The notes: generated from the letters alone by a model not told the origin. 60,980 nt of DNA from Bacillus sp. 2205SS5-2 (GCF_037024155.1 NZ_JAYKTS010000026.1:1-60980); one strand, 5' to 3'; shown: positions 1 through 9,587, counted from the first letter of the stretch. Numbers and translations: made by a program.

Positions 1-111
1 ATGAGGTACCTGCCAGACAACATCCAAGAACAAACCAAGCGAATTGTGTGTTTAGCCGGGTATGACCCCTCGATATACGTGTCGAAACAGGAAGAATCAG
101 TAAAGAACTAA
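1..111 (+). CDS. short C-terminal ORF fragment at the window edge, unknown
   Basis: An open frame runs from the first base of the window to a TAA at 109-111 and encodes 36 residues. It has an ATG at base 1, but no upstream sequence is visible, so it may be the tail of a longer gene that starts outside the window. The composition is hydrophilic, with a short GYDPS segment near residue 20. I do not recognise the family. A fragment of a mobile-element protein is possible, but nothing in the sequence proves it. Two small hairpins follow it (124-137 and 150-189), neither with a U-tract. Confidence 0.3.
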   Translation: MRYLPDNIQEQTKRIVCLAGYDPSIYVSKQEESVKN

Positions 112-459
112 CGTGAAATTCAGCCAGACCGTTCTGGACATGTCGAATACAGCCGACAATTGAAGAAAAAAAGGAAAATTTGTCGGCTGAATAGAAGAAT
201 TAAACGTTTTTAAAAACTTAATCTAAAAAATTGGCTAAGTCTAGATCTGACCTGCGAAATGTGAGTTATAAGAACATCCAAAATAGTGCATTCTTTTAGA
301 GGGAGTACTAAGAGAAAAGAGTACCTTACATTTCCTCTTCTGAAACCGATATGTATATTTTGGGCGAACATTAAATGAAAAGTATCATTCTTGTAGGTGA
401 ATCTAAGAAAGTGGTAGTTTAACGAAGCAAATGTTTAAATGACTTTATAGACAGAAAAA
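112..459. other. gene-free stretch
   Basis: I see no credible coding frame here. It holds a 5 bp hairpin (CCAGA/TCTGG, 124-137) and a perfect 10 bp inverted repeat, CAGCCGACAA at 150-159 and TTGTCGGCTG at 180-189, with a purine-rich 20 base loop. Neither is followed by a T-run, so they are not typical intrinsic terminators. Confidence 0.5.
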
Positions 460-506
460 AGAAGCTCTTCACATAAATGATGTAGGTGAAGAGCTTCTTT
501 TTAATT
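460..506. terminator. bidirectional intrinsic terminator
   Basis: A 13 bp inverted repeat (arms 460-472 and 486-498, AGAAGCTCTTCAC and its complement) is followed by TTTTTAATTTT on the plus strand and preceded by an A-run on the left. It can therefore stop transcription from either side. On the minus strand it lies downstream of the small gene at 632-841 and is its probable terminator. Confidence 0.8.
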
Positions 507-631
507 TTCAGGGGATTTCTGAATGGCTGTTTTTATGATTCTTAAAGAAGAACCGCTGAGTTCCCTCTATAAAATACCTTTAAACACAGGGTTCAATGAA
601 ACTAACACTATTTTGAAATGCTGTATTTAGG

Positions 632-841
632 TTAAGATAGCCAGCTTCCAATAACCAAAATTAGTCCAATAATACCAACAGCTGCTGGTCCAACAAGAAA
701 AAGACCTATCAATAAAGATCTGACAATGTCTAGTAGGATATGAGGAGGTTTATCATTGTTTGTTTCATCCTTCAACTCTTGTAACGTGTGCTTAATAATC
801 TGTAATTCGTCCATAATTTGTTGTTCTTTATCTGTATCCAT
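632..841 (-). CDS. small membrane protein, unknown function
   Basis: This gene encodes 69 residues. The first 33 or so are charged and look helical or coiled-coil. Residues about 36 to 68 are strongly hydrophobic with a Gly-Pro-Ala kink, giving one long or two short membrane segments. Reading the minus strand, the start at 841 is preceded by GAGGTG at good spacing, and a bidirectional terminator lies downstream at 460-506. These signals make it a real gene rather than a shadow frame. I do not recognise a named family. It points away from ctsR and sits in a repeat-bearing, gene-poor stretch, so it may be an accessory gene. Confidence 0.7.
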   Translation of the reverse strand: MDTDKEQQIMDELQIIKHTLQELKDETNNDKPPHILLDIVRSLLIGLFLVGPAAVGIIGLILVIGSWLS

Positions 842-1246
842 GTGAACACCTCGTTATCTATGGTTTTAATCTTTGTTAGGACTATTCATAATCCATTTGA
901 ATCACGATTGATGATTGAATCAACTTTTCATGAGAACATAAGGCTACTTCAAGACATTATGTGTTTCGATTCGTTATATTTTGTGAATGAATGGCTAAGT
1001 AGAAAATAAATTTTTCCACTAAATTATCGATGTCCGGAATGTGAGATTAGTAATTATTCTAAAGAGAAATAGAAGATGTTTGGAAGTATCATTCTATTAT
1101 TTCAAATAATCCATAGCATGACAATCATGATTCTAGTATATCTTAGTGTTGCTGGGAAAAGATTTCATTAAGCTCAGTCACTTAATCAGTCAGGAAAGGT
1201 TTAAAAACTATAGTGAGCGTTAAAAATATAAACTGTGAATACTTAC
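842..1246. other. gene-free stretch left of the first repeat copy
   Basis: Short open frames occur here, for example 818-1009 on the plus strand, but they lack ribosome binding sites and have low-complexity composition. I find no RNA gene or strong promoter. The stretch is A+T-rich intergenic sequence. Confidence 0.5.
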
Positions 1247-1390
1247 GGCTCTTTTCGTATACATTGTGGCTATTTCATCTGATTTTTGATTAAATCACCC
1301 ATTTCACTGTTGATTTTCATTAAAAATAGACGAAATGATGCCCGAAACAAAGCTATATTAACGTTTATAGACCGGTGCTGTGAGATTAAC
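1247..1390 (-). repeat. dispersed non-coding repeat, copy 1 (inverted, far end degraded)
   Basis: Read on the minus strand, this matches the repeat copies at 6689-6848 and 55589-55750. Shared blocks include GTCTATAAACG, CTTTGTTTCGGGCATCATTT, GAAATAGCCACAATGTATAC and the terminal CGAAAAGAGCC. The terminal inverted-repeat end (GGCTCTTTTCG) is at 1247. The opposite end is diverged beyond about 1385. It carries no meaningful coding frame: the open frame at 1286-1498 runs across it by chance. Confidence 0.85.
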
Positions 1391-1537
1391 TTCTTTGATA
1401 TATACATACTTTGGGTTATATTTTCGTGTCAATTAGTAGATGTGTTAGAGCTATATACAATTTTCTTCAGAATCCCTTCTTGTATTATCAATCATTGACA
1501 TAAGAGTCGTGCTTAAAAACGTTATCAAGTGAACTAT

Positions 1538-1567
1538 TTGAAATGGAAAAGCAATATGTAGTATAAT
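1538..1567 (+). promoter_or_regulatory. SigA-type promoter of the ctsR operon
   Basis: TTGAAA at 1538-1543 and TATAAT at 1562-1567 are separated by 18 bases. Transcription should start near 1574, inside the CtsR operator that follows. Confidence 0.8.
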
Positions 1568-1570
1568 TAA

Positions 1571-1587
1571 AGTCAAATATAGTCAAA
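1571..1587 (+). promoter_or_regulatory. CtsR operator (heptad direct repeat)
   Basis: Two exact AGTCAAA heptads are separated by TAT, which fits the known CtsR box of two (A/G)GTCAAA heptads three bases apart. The site overlaps the expected transcription start and lies just upstream of ctsR. This implies autorepression of the operon by CtsR and release on heat or protein stress. Confidence 0.92.
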
Positions 1588-1605
1588 GTCAGAAAAGGAG
1601 GAGGT

Positions 1606-2070
1606 TTGTTGAGAAATATTTCCGATATTATCGAACAGTATTTAAAGCAAGTATTGAAAAAAAGTGATTCTGAAATTGTAGAAATAAAACGAAGTGAAGT
1701 GGCGGATCGCTTTCAATGTGTCCCCTCCCAAATCAATTATGTGATTAACACACGTTTTACGATTGAGCGGGGATATTTAGTAGAGAGTAAGCGTGGAGGA
1801 GGGGGCTTTATCCGAATTGCGAAGGTGCAATCTCATGATAAAGCACATCTTATCGAGCAAGTCCTTGCTATACTCGGTGAAACGGTTTCTCAAGCAAGTT
1901 CACAAAATGTCATCTACCGTTTAATTGAGGAAAGAGTCATCTCTGAGCGTGAAGCGAAGATCATGTTGAGTGTCATGGATCGATCGGTCATATATATTGA
2001 ATTGCCAATTCGAGATGAATTAAGGGCTCGAATGTTAAAAAGTATGCTAACAACACTAAAATATAAATAA
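1606..2070 (+). CDS. ctsR: CtsR, heat-shock transcriptional repressor
   Basis: CtsR is a dimeric winged-helix repressor of clp protease genes. The 154-residue length equals the B. subtilis protein. The N-terminal helix-turn-helix covers about residues 28 to 60 and is followed by the thermosensing tetraglycine wing (residues 64-67) after Arg63. The C-terminal half carries the ISEREAK segment and a terminal RDELRARM motif. The start is a TTG. A second TTG at 1609 is in frame and better spaced from the AAGGAGGAGG at 1595-1604, so the protein may be one residue shorter. It is the first gene of an operon with mcsA, mcsB and clpC, whose products inactivate or degrade CtsR, and an operator lies in its own promoter. 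Confidence 0.97.
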   Translation: MLRNISDIIEQYLKQVLKKSDSEIVEIKRSEVADRFQCVPSQINYVINTRFTIERGYLVESKRGGGGFIRIAKVQSHDKAHLIEQVLAILGETVSQASSQNVIYRLIEERVISEREAKIMLSVMDRSVIYIELPIRDELRARMLKSMLTTLKYK

Positions 2071-2090
2071 CAGGAAAGCGAGGAGAGAAT

Positions 2091-2627
2091 GTGATTTGTC
2101 AGGAGTGTGGAGAAAGACCTTCAACTCTTCATTTTACAAAGGTCGTAAATGGGGAAAAGAATGAAATTCATTTATGCCAAAAATGTGCTCAAGAGAAGCA
2201 TGAATCATTGCTATCAACTGGTGGAGATATGTTCTCTGTAAATAATTTAATCGCAGGATTATTAAATATGAGCGCATTTCCTCAGCAAAATCCGTCAGCT
2301 TCTCATCAGAATATTCAATGTGAAAATTGTTCTATGACCTATGAGCAATTTGTGAATATCGGTAAATTCGGATGTCATCATTGTTACGAAACATTTAGTG
2401 ATAAATTGCAACCAATTTTGAAAAGGTTGCATAGTGGAAACCTCACTCATAAAGGAAAGGTACCGGCTCGACAGGGAGGTACTATTCACCTAAAACGAAA
2501 AGTAAGCTCCCTTCGTCAAACTCTTCAGGAGCTAGTATCCAATGAAGAGTTTGAAAAAGCAGCTGAGCTACGAGATGAAATTCGTTCATTAGAAAGCACT
2601 ATTTTCCATGAGAGGGGGGACTCATAA
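2091..2627 (+). CDS. mcsA: McsA, zinc-binding activator of the McsB arginine kinase
   Basis: McsA partners McsB and modulates CtsR and ClpC in the stress response. The 178-residue protein has four CxxC pairs, at about residues 3-6, 29-32, 77-80 and 95-98, as expected for the two zinc sites of the family. It ends in a UvrB/UvrC-type (UVR) helical motif (about 137-170, with [12 protein letters not shown]). The start is GTG with GAGGAGA at 2080-2086. The stop codon overlaps the mcsB start by one base (TAATG), which suggests translational coupling. Confidence 0.95.
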   Translation: MICQECGERPSTLHFTKVVNGEKNEIHLCQKCAQEKHESLLSTGGDMFSVNNLIAGLLNMSAFPQQNPSASHQNIQCENCSMTYEQFVNIGKFGCHHCYETFSDKLQPILKRLHSGNLTHKGKVPARQGGTIHLKRKVSSLRQTLQELVSNEEFEKAAELRDEIRSLESTIFHERGDS

Positions 2628-3694
2628 TGTCGTTAGAGAAATTTATGAGTAAAGCCGTTAGTTCATGGATGAGTGCAGAAGGACCTGCCTCAGATATTGT
2701 CTTAAGTACGAGAATGAGACTGGCTCGGAATGTTACAGCCTATCGTTTTCCTTCTGTATATAGTTCTGAAGACGCAAAGGCTATTGTCGACATAGTAGAA
2801 GAGTTAAATGCCAATAACCAGTCAGAGAAGCAAGTTTTTGAATTGTTTAAGATGAATGAGCTTCAAGCATTGCAAAAAAGGGTATTAGTCGAGAAACATC
2901 TAATTAGCCCTCAACTCTCGGATAATTCTCGTTATGGAGCGGTTCTACTATCTGAAGAAGAAGACATCAGTCTTATGATCAACGAAGAAGACCATCTTCG
3001 TATTCAATGTTTATTTCCCGGTCTACAGTTAACGGAAGCATTACAAAAAGCAAATGAAATAGATGATTGGATAGAGAAAAAATTAGACTTTGCATATGAT
3101 GAACAAATGGGGTATTTAACTAGCTGTCCGACAAATGTGGGAACAGGACTACGAGCTTCGGTGATGATGCATCTTCCAGGACTCTACCTTACACAACAAA
3201 TGAATCGTTTAGTTCCTGCAATCAACCAATTAGGTCTGGTTGTCAGAGGAATTTATGGTGAAGGTAGCGAAGCATTAGGTAATATCTTTCAAATTTCAAA
3301 CCAAATGACCCTGGGCAAGTCAGAAGAAGAGATTGTGGATGATCTTAACAGCGTAGTAAAGCAAATAATCGCCCAAGAGCAATCTGCTCGCGAAGCATTA
3401 GTCAAAACTTCAAACATACAATTAGTAGACAGGGTTTATCGTTCCTATGGCATTTTAGCAAACAGCCGTATTATCCATACAAAGGAAGCAGCTCAATGTC
3501 TATCTGATGTCCGTCTTGGTATTGACTTAGGTTACATCTCGAACATTTCAAGAAATATCTTGAATGAGCTTATGATACTAACACAGCCAGGTTTTCTGCA
3601 ACAATATGCAGGTGGACCTTTACAAATGGAAGAACGAGATATAAGACGTGCCACGTTAATTCGTGAGCGATTAGAGTTAGAAGAAAATTGTTAG
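2627..3694 (+). CDS. mcsB: McsB, protein-arginine kinase
   Basis: McsB phosphorylates arginines of CtsR and of misfolded proteins, marking them for ClpCP. The 355 residues show the phosphagen-kinase catalytic fold: the STRMRLARN segment near residue 27, the NEEDHLRIQ loop near 119, the active-site SCPTNVGTG near 165, and the [10 protein letters not shown] loop near 207. The C-terminal part matches the phosphoarginine-binding region of the family. It overlaps mcsA by one base, and an AGGAGG after its stop serves clpC. Confidence 0.96.
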   Translation: MSLEKFMSKAVSSWMSAEGPASDIVLSTRMRLARNVTAYRFPSVYSSEDAKAIVDIVEELNANNQSEKQVFELFKMNELQALQKRVLVEKHLISPQLSDNSRYGAVLLSEEEDISLMINEEDHLRIQCLFPGLQLTEALQKANEIDDWIEKKLDFAYDEQMGYLTSCPTNVGTGLRASVMMHLPGLYLTQQMNRLVPAINQLGLVVRGIYGEGSEALGNIFQISNQMTLGKSEEEIVDDLNSVVKQIIAQEQSAREALVKTSNIQLVDRVYRSYGILANSRIIHTKEAAQCLSDVRLGIDLGYISNISRNILNELMILTQPGFLQQYAGGPLQMEERDIRRATLIRERLELEENC

Positions 3695-3707
3695 GAGGAT
3701 GATCTAA

Positions 3708-6152
3708 ATGATGTTTGGTCGATTTACAGAAAGAGCACAGAAAGTTCTCGCTCTAGCGCAAGAAGAAGCGATTCGACTTTCTCACACTAATATCGGAACA
3801 GAACATATCTTATTAGGTTTAGTCAGAGAGGGAGAAGGTATTGCAGCAAAAGCCCTATACGGATTAGGACTTAGCTCAGAAAAAATTCAAAAAGAAGTGG
3901 AAAATTTAATTGGTAAGGGGAAAGAATCAAGCCAAAACATCCACTATACTCCTCGGGCGAAGAAGGTTATTGAATTATCAATGGACGAGGCGAGAAAGCT
4001 CGGTCACTCCTATGTTGGAACGGAACATATTTTATTGGGCTTAATTCGGGAAGGTGAGGGTGTTGCAGCAAGGGTTCTTAACAATCTTGGCGTGAGTCTC
4101 AATAAAGCAAGACAACAAGTCCTTCAGTTACTCGGAAGCAATGAGTCAAGTGGTGGCCACCAAGTTGGTGGGGGGAATGCGAATACACCAACCTTAGACA
4201 GCTTGGCGAGGGATTTAACAGCTGTTGCACGAGAAGGTAGCCTAGACCCTGTTATCGGTAGAAGTAAAGAAATACAGCGTGTAATTGAGGTTTTGAGCCG
4301 TCGAACGAAGAATAATCCAGTCTTAATCGGAGAGCCTGGTGTCGGAAAAACAGCCATTGCTGAAGGCCTTGCTCAACAAATCATCAATAATGAAGTCCCT
4401 GAGATATTGCGAGACAAACGGGTGATGACTCTAGATATGGGAACCGTAGTTGCGGGGACAAAGTATCGAGGAGAGTTTGAAGATCGCTTGAAAAAAGTAA
4501 TGGATGAAATTCGACAAGCCAATAATATCATCTTGTTCATCGACGAGTTGCATACATTAATTGGTGCAGGGGGAGCAGAAGGGGCAATCGATGCTTCGAA
4601 TATTTTAAAACCTTCTCTTGCAAGAGGAGAGCTTCAGTGTATTGGGGCGACTACGCTAGATGAATATCGGAAGTACATTGAAAAAGATGCTGCGCTCGAA
4701 AGACGTTTTCAGCCAATTCAAGTCGATGAGCCTACAGCTGATGAATCCGTGCAAATTCTAAAAGGTCTTCGTGATCGTTATGAAGCTCATCACCGTGTTT
4801 CGATAACTGATGAAGCTATCGACGCGGCGGTTAAGCTATCTGATCGCTACATTCCCGACCGGTTCTTACCGGATAAAGCAATTGATTTGATTGACGAGGC
4901 AGGTTCGAAAGTTCGTTTACGCTCGTATACAACACCACCAAACTTAAAAGAGCTAGAGACGAAATTAGATGAGATTCGCAATGAAAAAGACGCATCTGTA
5001 CAGAGTCAAGAATTTGAGAAAGCCGCAAGTTTACGTGATACAGAACAGCGGTTACGCGAAGATTTAGAAGAAACAAAGAAAACCTGGAAAGAAAAACAAG
5101 GTCAAGAAAATACAGAAGTGACTGTAGAAGATATTGCAACAGTCGTATCGAGTTGGACCGGAGTTCCTGTTTCTAAGCTAGCTCAAACAGAAACTGATAA
5201 ACTCCTTAATCTAGAAGAAATCTTACACTCTAGAGTAATCGGTCAAAATGAAGCGGTTGTTGCAGTATCAAAAGCGGTGAGAAGAGCCCGTGCAGGGTTG
5301 AAAGACCCGAAACGTCCGATTGGATCATTTGTTTTCTTAGGGCCCACAGGAGTAGGGAAAACAGAATTAGCTCGAGCGTTAGCCGAATCCATGTTTGGTG
5401 ATGAAGAAGCCATTATCCGAATTGACATGTCGGAGTATATGGAAAAGCATTCAACTTCACGACTTGTCGGATCTCCTCCTGGGTATGTCGGTTATGAAGA
5501 GGGTGGTCAACTGACTGAAAAGGTTCGTCGAAAACCTTACTCAGTCGTCTTGTTAGATGAGATTGAAAAAGCACATCCTGATGTTTTTAACATTCTTTTA
5601 CAAGTGCTAGAGGACGGTCGGTTAACGGATTCAAAAGGAAGAACTGTTGATTTCCGAAACACTGTCCTTATCCTAACTTCTAACGTAGGGGCTTCGGCAT
5701 TAAAACAAAACAAATATGTTGGTTTTAATGTTCAAGATGCTACTCAAGATTATAAAGACATGAAATCAAAAGTACTAGAAGAACTGAAGCGTGCATTCCG
5801 TCCAGAGTTTTTAAATCGAATTGATGAACTGATTGTGTTCCATTCATTAGAAAAAGAGCACTTAAAAGAGATTGTTACGCTAATGTCTGACCAGTTAACC
5901 AAACGATTAAAGGAACAACATATCTCACTCTCTTTGACAGATACAGCAAAAGAGAAAATTGCTGAAGAAGGCTATGATCCTGAATATGGTGCTCGTCCGC
6001 TACGTAGAGCAATTCAAAAACATGTTGAAGACCGATTATCAGAAGAACTTTTAAAAGGGAAATTGCTGACAGGTCAAGATATCGTTATTGACGTGGAAGA
6101 CAAAGAGTTTGTTGTGAAAATCAAAGAACCCTCAGAATCAGCATCATTATAG
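3708..6152 (+). CDS. clpC: ClpC, AAA+ unfoldase of the ClpCP protease
   Basis: ClpC unfolds proteins and feeds them to ClpP, working with adaptors such as McsB and MecA. The protein has 814 residues. Two Clp N repeats (about 1-145) precede the first AAA+ module, with Walker [10 protein letters not shown] near 208 and Walker B FIDELHTL. The UVR-bearing middle domain lies at about 415-465. The second AAA+ module has Walker [10 protein letters not shown] near 545, followed by the small D2 domain. The start at 3708 (ATG ATG) has AGGAGG nine bases upstream. It is the last gene of the CtsR operon; a strong terminator follows at 6322-6359. Confidence 0.98.
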   Translation: MMFGRFTERAQKVLALAQEEAIRLSHTNIGTEHILLGLVREGEGIAAKALYGLGLSSEKIQKEVENLIGKGKESSQNIHYTPRAKKVIELSMDEARKLGHSYVGTEHILLGLIREGEGVAARVLNNLGVSLNKARQQVLQLLGSNESSGGHQVGGGNANTPTLDSLARDLTAVAREGSLDPVIGRSKEIQRVIEVLSRRTKNNPVLIGEPGVGKTAIAEGLAQQIINNEVPEILRDKRVMTLDMGTVVAGTKYRGEFEDRLKKVMDEIRQANNIILFIDELHTLIGAGGAEGAIDASNILKPSLARGELQCIGATTLDEYRKYIEKDAALERRFQPIQVDEPTADESVQILKGLRDRYEAHHRVSITDEAIDAAVKLSDRYIPDRFLPDKAIDLIDEAGSKVRLRSYTTPPNLKELETKLDEIRNEKDASVQSQEFEKAASLRDTEQRLREDLEETKKTWKEKQGQENTEVTVEDIATVVSSWTGVPVSKLAQTETDKLLNLEEILHSRVIGQNEAVVAVSKAVRRARAGLKDPKRPIGSFVFLGPTGVGKTELARALAESMFGDEEAIIRIDMSEYMEKHSTSRLVGSPPGYVGYEEGGQLTEKVRRKPYSVVLLDEIEKAHPDVFNILLQVLEDGRLTDSKGRTVDFRNTVLILTSNVGASALKQNKYVGFNVQDATQDYKDMKSKVLEELKRAFRPEFLNRIDELIVFHSLEKEHLKEIVTLMSDQLTKRLKEQHISLSLTDTAKEKIAEEGYDPEYGARPLRRAIQKHVEDRLSEELLKGKLLTGQDIVIDVEDKEFVVKIKEPSESASL

Positions 6153-6190
6153 AGGGTTGTATTCGCAAAGAAATTAATTCTTGAAAAAAC
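6153..6190 (+). repeat. dispersed repeat, 5' fragment
   Basis: The sequence after the clpC stop (GGGTTGTATTCGCAAAGA and following) aligns with the 5' end of the full repeat (GGCTGTTTTCGCAAAGA). Only the first 35 or so bases are recognisable. Confidence 0.5.
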
Positions 6191-6197
6191 ATTCTTA

Positions 6198-6245
6198 CTT
6201 TTCACCTAACGAAAGGAGCCCTAATAAAATTCGTTGGTGAAAAAG
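6198..6245 (+). other. stable hairpin without U-tract
   Basis: The arms CTTTTCACCtAACGAA (6198-6213) and TTCGTTGGTGAAAAAG (6230-6245) form 15 pairs with one bulged T and a 16 base loop. It is not followed by a T-run. It sits between clpC and the real terminator, so it may be an mRNA 3' stabilising or processing structure. Confidence 0.6.
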
Positions 6246-6321
6246 AAAGAAGGATATTACTGTTTTGGTCAAGTGCAAAATTAAACAATGAAAACGAAAA
6301 GTGCAGATAGATTGAAGTTTG

Positions 6322-6359
6322 GAGGTACACGGAAAAGCAGGATCGTGTACCTCTTTTTT
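6322..6359 (+). terminator. intrinsic terminator of the ctsR-clpC operon
   Basis: GAGGTACACG (6322-6331) pairs with CGTGTACCTC (6344-6353) and is followed directly by a run of seven T residues. Confidence 0.9.
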
Positions 6360-6383
6360 CATAAGGATATATTCATAACAAAG

Positions 6384-6524
6384 GGTGCTTTCTGTAATAA
6401 GATATTAACCACATACAAGATAGAATTCGGGCCATCTTTTCATCTGTTTTTGAAGAATATTAACGACAAAATGTAGGACTGAATCCAAAATTAGTTGAAA
6501 TAGCAACAGTGTATACGAGAAGAG
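6384..6524 (+). repeat. dispersed repeat, diverged copy 2
   Basis: This is a diverged and slightly shorter copy of the repeat at 6689-6848. Recognisable blocks are GGGTGCTTTCTGTAA at the 5' end, TTCGGGCCATCTTTTCATCTG in the middle, and GTTGAAATAGCAACAGTG with GTATACGAGAAGAGC at the 3' end. About 20 internal bases are missing relative to the other copies. Confidence 0.7.
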
Positions 6525-6688
6525 CGTTTGCAATACAGAGGATATCCTTGACGATTTAGTTTGAAGCACCAATATTTACAAAAAAACTTCATAATGAATA
6601 AAGTTAATTATAGTTTTGTATCTAGAACTAGGCGTTGTTCTCTTTTCTTATCAAGAGATATTATTGTGACTGCTTGCTTTATTGAAAA

Positions 6689-6848
6689 GGCTGTTTTCGC
6701 AAAGATTATTGCTTTTCGAACCAGTCTATAAACGGTGATATCGCTTTGTTTCGGGCATCATTTCGTCTATTTTGAAAGAAAGCAATAGTGCAATGGGAGA
6801 TTCCATCTACAAACAGATGAAATAGCCACAATGTATACGAAAAGAGTC
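6689..6848 (+). repeat. dispersed repeat, full-length copy 3, upstream of radA
   Basis: A non-coding repeat of about 160 bp. The termini GGCTGTTTTCGCA and TGTATACGAAAAGAGTC are imperfect inverted repeats. The flanking octamers ATTGAAAA (6681-6688) and TTGGAAAA (6849-6856) agree at six of eight positions and may be a decayed target duplication. The 3' end supplies an ATG in frame with radA, but that is not the real start. Confidence 0.88.
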
Positions 6849-6938
6849 TTGGAAAAAGAAAGATCAGCTGAAATAGTAGTAAGAAGGATTAGTCTGTTCA
6901 TATTTGAAAGTGGTTTGAAGAGAAAGGAAAAAAGAGAT

Positions 6939-8318
6939 ATGGCAAAGAAAAAAACAAAATTTATGTGTTCCTCATGTGGATATGAATCTGCGAAGTGGAT
7001 GGGTAGATGCCCTGGGTGTAATGAGTGGAATACGATGGTAGAAGAGGTAGAGGTTACAGGCAAAAGGCCCCGTGGTGCCTTTGTACACTCCGCTCCATCG
7101 GCTACCAATAAAGCAACCGCGATTACATCGATTGAGACCGTTCAAGAACCTAGAATTTCTACCAATATTAAAGAGTTGAATCGTGTATTAGGTGGGGGGG
7201 TCGTTCCAGGATCACTTGTCTTAATAGGTGGAGATCCAGGGATTGGGAAGTCTACCTTGCTGTTACAAGTATCATCACAGCTAGCTGTATTACAGCAAAA
7301 AGTGTTGTATATTTCTGGTGAAGAATCAGTGAAGCAAACAAAACTAAGGGCGGATCGATTAGACGTAACCTCAGAAAACCTATTCGTTTATGCCGAGACG
7401 AGTCTTGAGCTTATCTCAGCTACTATAGAAACGATGACTCCTGATATTATCGTCATTGACTCTATTCAGACGATTTTTCATCCAGAAGTAACGTCCGCTC
7501 CAGGAAGTGTTTCACAGGTGCGAGAATGTACAGCAGAGCTCATGCGAATAGCCAAAACGAAAGGGATTGCGATCTTTATTGTAGGGCATGTTACTAAAGA
7601 AGGAGCGATTGCAGGTCCGAGAATGCTCGAACATATGGTGGATACCGTTCTATATTTTGAAGGAGAACGACATCATTCCTATCGCATCTTAAGGGCAGTA
7701 AAAAATAGGTTTGGTTCTACGAATGAAATGGGTATCTTTGAAATGAAAGAAGCAGGACTTGAAGAGGTAGCAAATCCATCTGAAATTTTTTTAGAAGAAC
7801 GCTCTCAAGGGGCTTCTGGCTCAACAGTCGTAGCTTCGATGGAGGGGACAAGACCAGTGTTAGTGGAAATTCAAGCTTTAATTTCTCCTTCGAGCTTTGG
7901 TAACCCTAGGAGAATGGCGACTGGAATGGACCATAATCGGGTCTCATTACTTATGGCCGTTTTGGAAAAGCGAGTAGGGCTGCTTCTCCAAAATCAAGAT
8001 GCTTACTTAAAGGTGGCTGGTGGAGTCAAACTTGATGAACCCGCCATTGATTTGGCAACAATTATTTCTATTGCCTCTTCCTTTCGAGATCAGGCAACGC
8101 GAGCGACAGACTGTATTATTGGAGAAGTAGGACTAACAGGCGAGGTTCGCAGGGTTTCAAGAATTGAGCAAAGAGTCCAAGAAGCGGCCAAGCTGGGCTT
8201 TAAAAGGGTTATTATTCCAGCCAACAACATGGGCGGGTGGAAACAGCCAAGTGGTATTGAAGTGCTTGGGGTCGCGCATGTAGGAGAAGCGCTACAAGCT
8301 GTGTTAGGAGGGGAATAG
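6939..8318 (+). CDS. radA: RadA, recombination and branch-migration ATPase
   Basis: RadA (Sms) is a RecA-like ATPase that promotes branch migration in recombinational repair. From the ATG at 6939 (AGAAAGGA upstream at 6921-6928) it has 459 residues, the family's usual length. An N-terminal C4 zinc finger (Cys 10, 13, 24, 27) is followed by Walker [11 protein letters not shown] near residue 97, the RadA-specific KNRFG motif near 254, and a Lon-like C-terminal domain. The frame is open upstream to 6831, but that extension lies partly in the dispersed repeat and lacks a ribosome binding site. disA follows within 20 bases, so the two are probably co-transcribed. Confidence 0.96.
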   Translation: MAKKKTKFMCSSCGYESAKWMGRCPGCNEWNTMVEEVEVTGKRPRGAFVHSAPSATNKATAITSIETVQEPRISTNIKELNRVLGGGVVPGSLVLIGGDPGIGKSTLLLQVSSQLAVLQQKVLYISGEESVKQTKLRADRLDVTSENLFVYAETSLELISATIETMTPDIIVIDSIQTIFHPEVTSAPGSVSQVRECTAELMRIAKTKGIAIFIVGHVTKEGAIAGPRMLEHMVDTVLYFEGERHHSYRILRAVKNRFGSTNEMGIFEMKEAGLEEVANPSEIFLEERSQGASGSTVVASMEGTRPVLVEIQALISPSSFGNPRRMATGMDHNRVSLLMAVLEKRVGLLLQNQDAYLKVAGGVKLDEPAIDLATIISIASSFRDQATRATDCIIGEVGLTGEVRRVSRIEQRVQEAAKLGFKRVIIPANNMGGWKQPSGIEVLGVAHVGEALQAVLGGE

Positions 8319-8336
8319 TGCATGGAGGGGAGAAAG

Positions 8337-9395
8337 ATGGAAGATAAATCAATGTCCGATATTTTGAGATTTATCGCACCAGGCACGCCAATTCGTGAAG
8401 GAATTGATAATGTATTGAGAGCAAATACAGGTGGTCTCATTGTGCTTGGCTATAATGAAAAGGTGAAAGGGCTCGTGGACGGTGGATTTCACATCAATTC
8501 GCAGTTTTCTCCGAGTTATTTATATGAACTAGCTAAGATGGACGGGGCTATTATTTTAAATGAAAAAGGAAGTAAAATTGTGCTTGCTAATGCTCAATTA
8601 GCTCCTGATCCAAGAATTACTTCTTCTGAAACGGGCATGCGTCATCGCACAGCTGAGCGGGTAGGGAAAGAGACGAAGACACTTGTTATTGCTATATCGC
8701 AAAGAAGAAACGTGATCACCTTATATCAAGGAAATGTCCGTTATGCTTTAAAGGATATTTCTGTTATTTTAACAAAAGCCAATCAAGCGATTCAAACCTT
8801 GGAGAAATACAAAGTGGTGTTAGATCAAAGTATTTCCAATTTATCAGTGCTTGAATTTGAAGAACTCGTAACCTATAGTGATCTGCTTCAAGTTCTCCAT
8901 CGGTTTGAAATGGTTCTTCGAATTAAAAATGAACTTTTGTCCTATTTAAATGAGTTAGGAACGGAAGGAAGACTCATTCGTTTACAAATGAATGAATTGT
9001 TATCGGATATTGAAGAAGAAGCCATGTTAATTATTCGTGATTATGCTGCCGAAGAACAGATAAAACCCTTTGAAAAACTTGAAAAATTTCAACAACTTGC
9101 TCACAATGAGGTCCTTGATGACGCTGTCCTTTTAAAGTTATTAGGATTTCATGGGTATATTCCACTCGAGGATATTATCTGTCCAAGAGGCTACCGTGTT
9201 TTGAATAAAATACCTCGACTTCCTCTAGTTATTATTGAAAACTTAGTAACGACATTCGAACATTTAGCCAATGTCGTTAAAGCAACGGTCTTGCAGCTTG
9301 ATGATGTTGAAGGAATAGGGGAAGTTCGTGCGCGTAAGATCAAAGAAGGAATAAAATTAATAAAAGAGCAAACCTTCGCAGATCGTCAACTGTAA
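8337..9395 (+). CDS. disA: DisA, diadenylate cyclase and DNA-integrity scanner
   Basis: DisA makes c-di-AMP from two ATP and pauses at recombination intermediates to delay sporulation. The N-terminal DAC domain shows the catalytic DGA motif near residue 69 and RHR near 102. A central helical spine and a C-terminal helix-hairpin-helix domain ([12 protein letters not shown]) follow. I prefer the ATG at 8337 (GGAGGGG about six bases upstream, 352 residues). An in-frame ATG at 8322 also has an AGGAGGGG and would add five residues. Its place directly behind radA fits its known functional link with RadA. Confidence 0.95.
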   Translation: MEDKSMSDILRFIAPGTPIREGIDNVLRANTGGLIVLGYNEKVKGLVDGGFHINSQFSPSYLYELAKMDGAIILNEKGSKIVLANAQLAPDPRITSSETGMRHRTAERVGKETKTLVIAISQRRNVITLYQGNVRYALKDISVILTKANQAIQTLEKYKVVLDQSISNLSVLEFEELVTYSDLLQVLHRFEMVLRIKNELLSYLNELGTEGRLIRLQMNELLSDIEEEAMLIIRDYAAEEQIKPFEKLEKFQQLAHNEVLDDAVLLKLLGFHGYIPLEDIICPRGYRVLNKIPRLPLVIIENLVTTFEHLANVVKATVLQLDDVEGIGEVRARKIKEGIKLIKEQTFADRQL

Positions 9396-9411
9396 TGAAA
9401 AGGTACAGAAA

Positions 9412-9441
9412 TTGACAGCCAATACTTAGAAATGGTACTAT
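9412..9441 (+). promoter_or_regulatory. extended -10 promoter upstream of yacL
   Basis: TTGACA at 9412-9417 and TACTAT at 9436-9441 have an 18 base spacer and a TGG extension before the -10. A further TATAAT at 9561-9566, without a good -35, lies closer to the gene. Confidence 0.65.
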
Positions 9442-9587
9442 TTTTTACAGGTATTGGTATTTATACTTAGTCTTTAATTATATTAAAATAACAAAAAATT
9501 TCTTTTTTGTGACAATTATTAAAAATAGGGTTTAAAACTATATGAATTTGAGAAAATGATTATAATGAGGAAAGAGGAGGTGAGGGA

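Noticed and set aside
150-189. Inverted repeat as a terminator
   Set aside because: There is no T-run on either side and the 20 base loop is large, so it is not a typical intrinsic terminator.
818-1009. 63-residue open frame on the plus strand
   Set aside because: It lacks a ribosome binding site, overlaps the start region of the small minus-strand gene and has chance-like composition.
1402-1409. ATACATAC as a target duplication partner of ATACTTAC at 1239-1246
   Set aside because: The match is seven of eight, but the repeat end next to it is degraded and does not start with the terminal inverted repeat, so chance cannot be excluded.
1286-1498. 70-residue open frame across the repeat
   Set aside because: It runs through the inverted copy of the non-coding repeat and other copies do not keep the frame.
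6288-6476. 62-residue open frame after clpC
   Set aside because: It spans the clpC terminator and enters a diverged repeat copy; it has no ribosome binding site.
6831-6938. 36 codon N-terminal extension of RadA
   Set aside because: The ATG comes from the end of the repeat, no ribosome binding site precedes it, and RadA family proteins begin at the zinc-finger region as from 6939.
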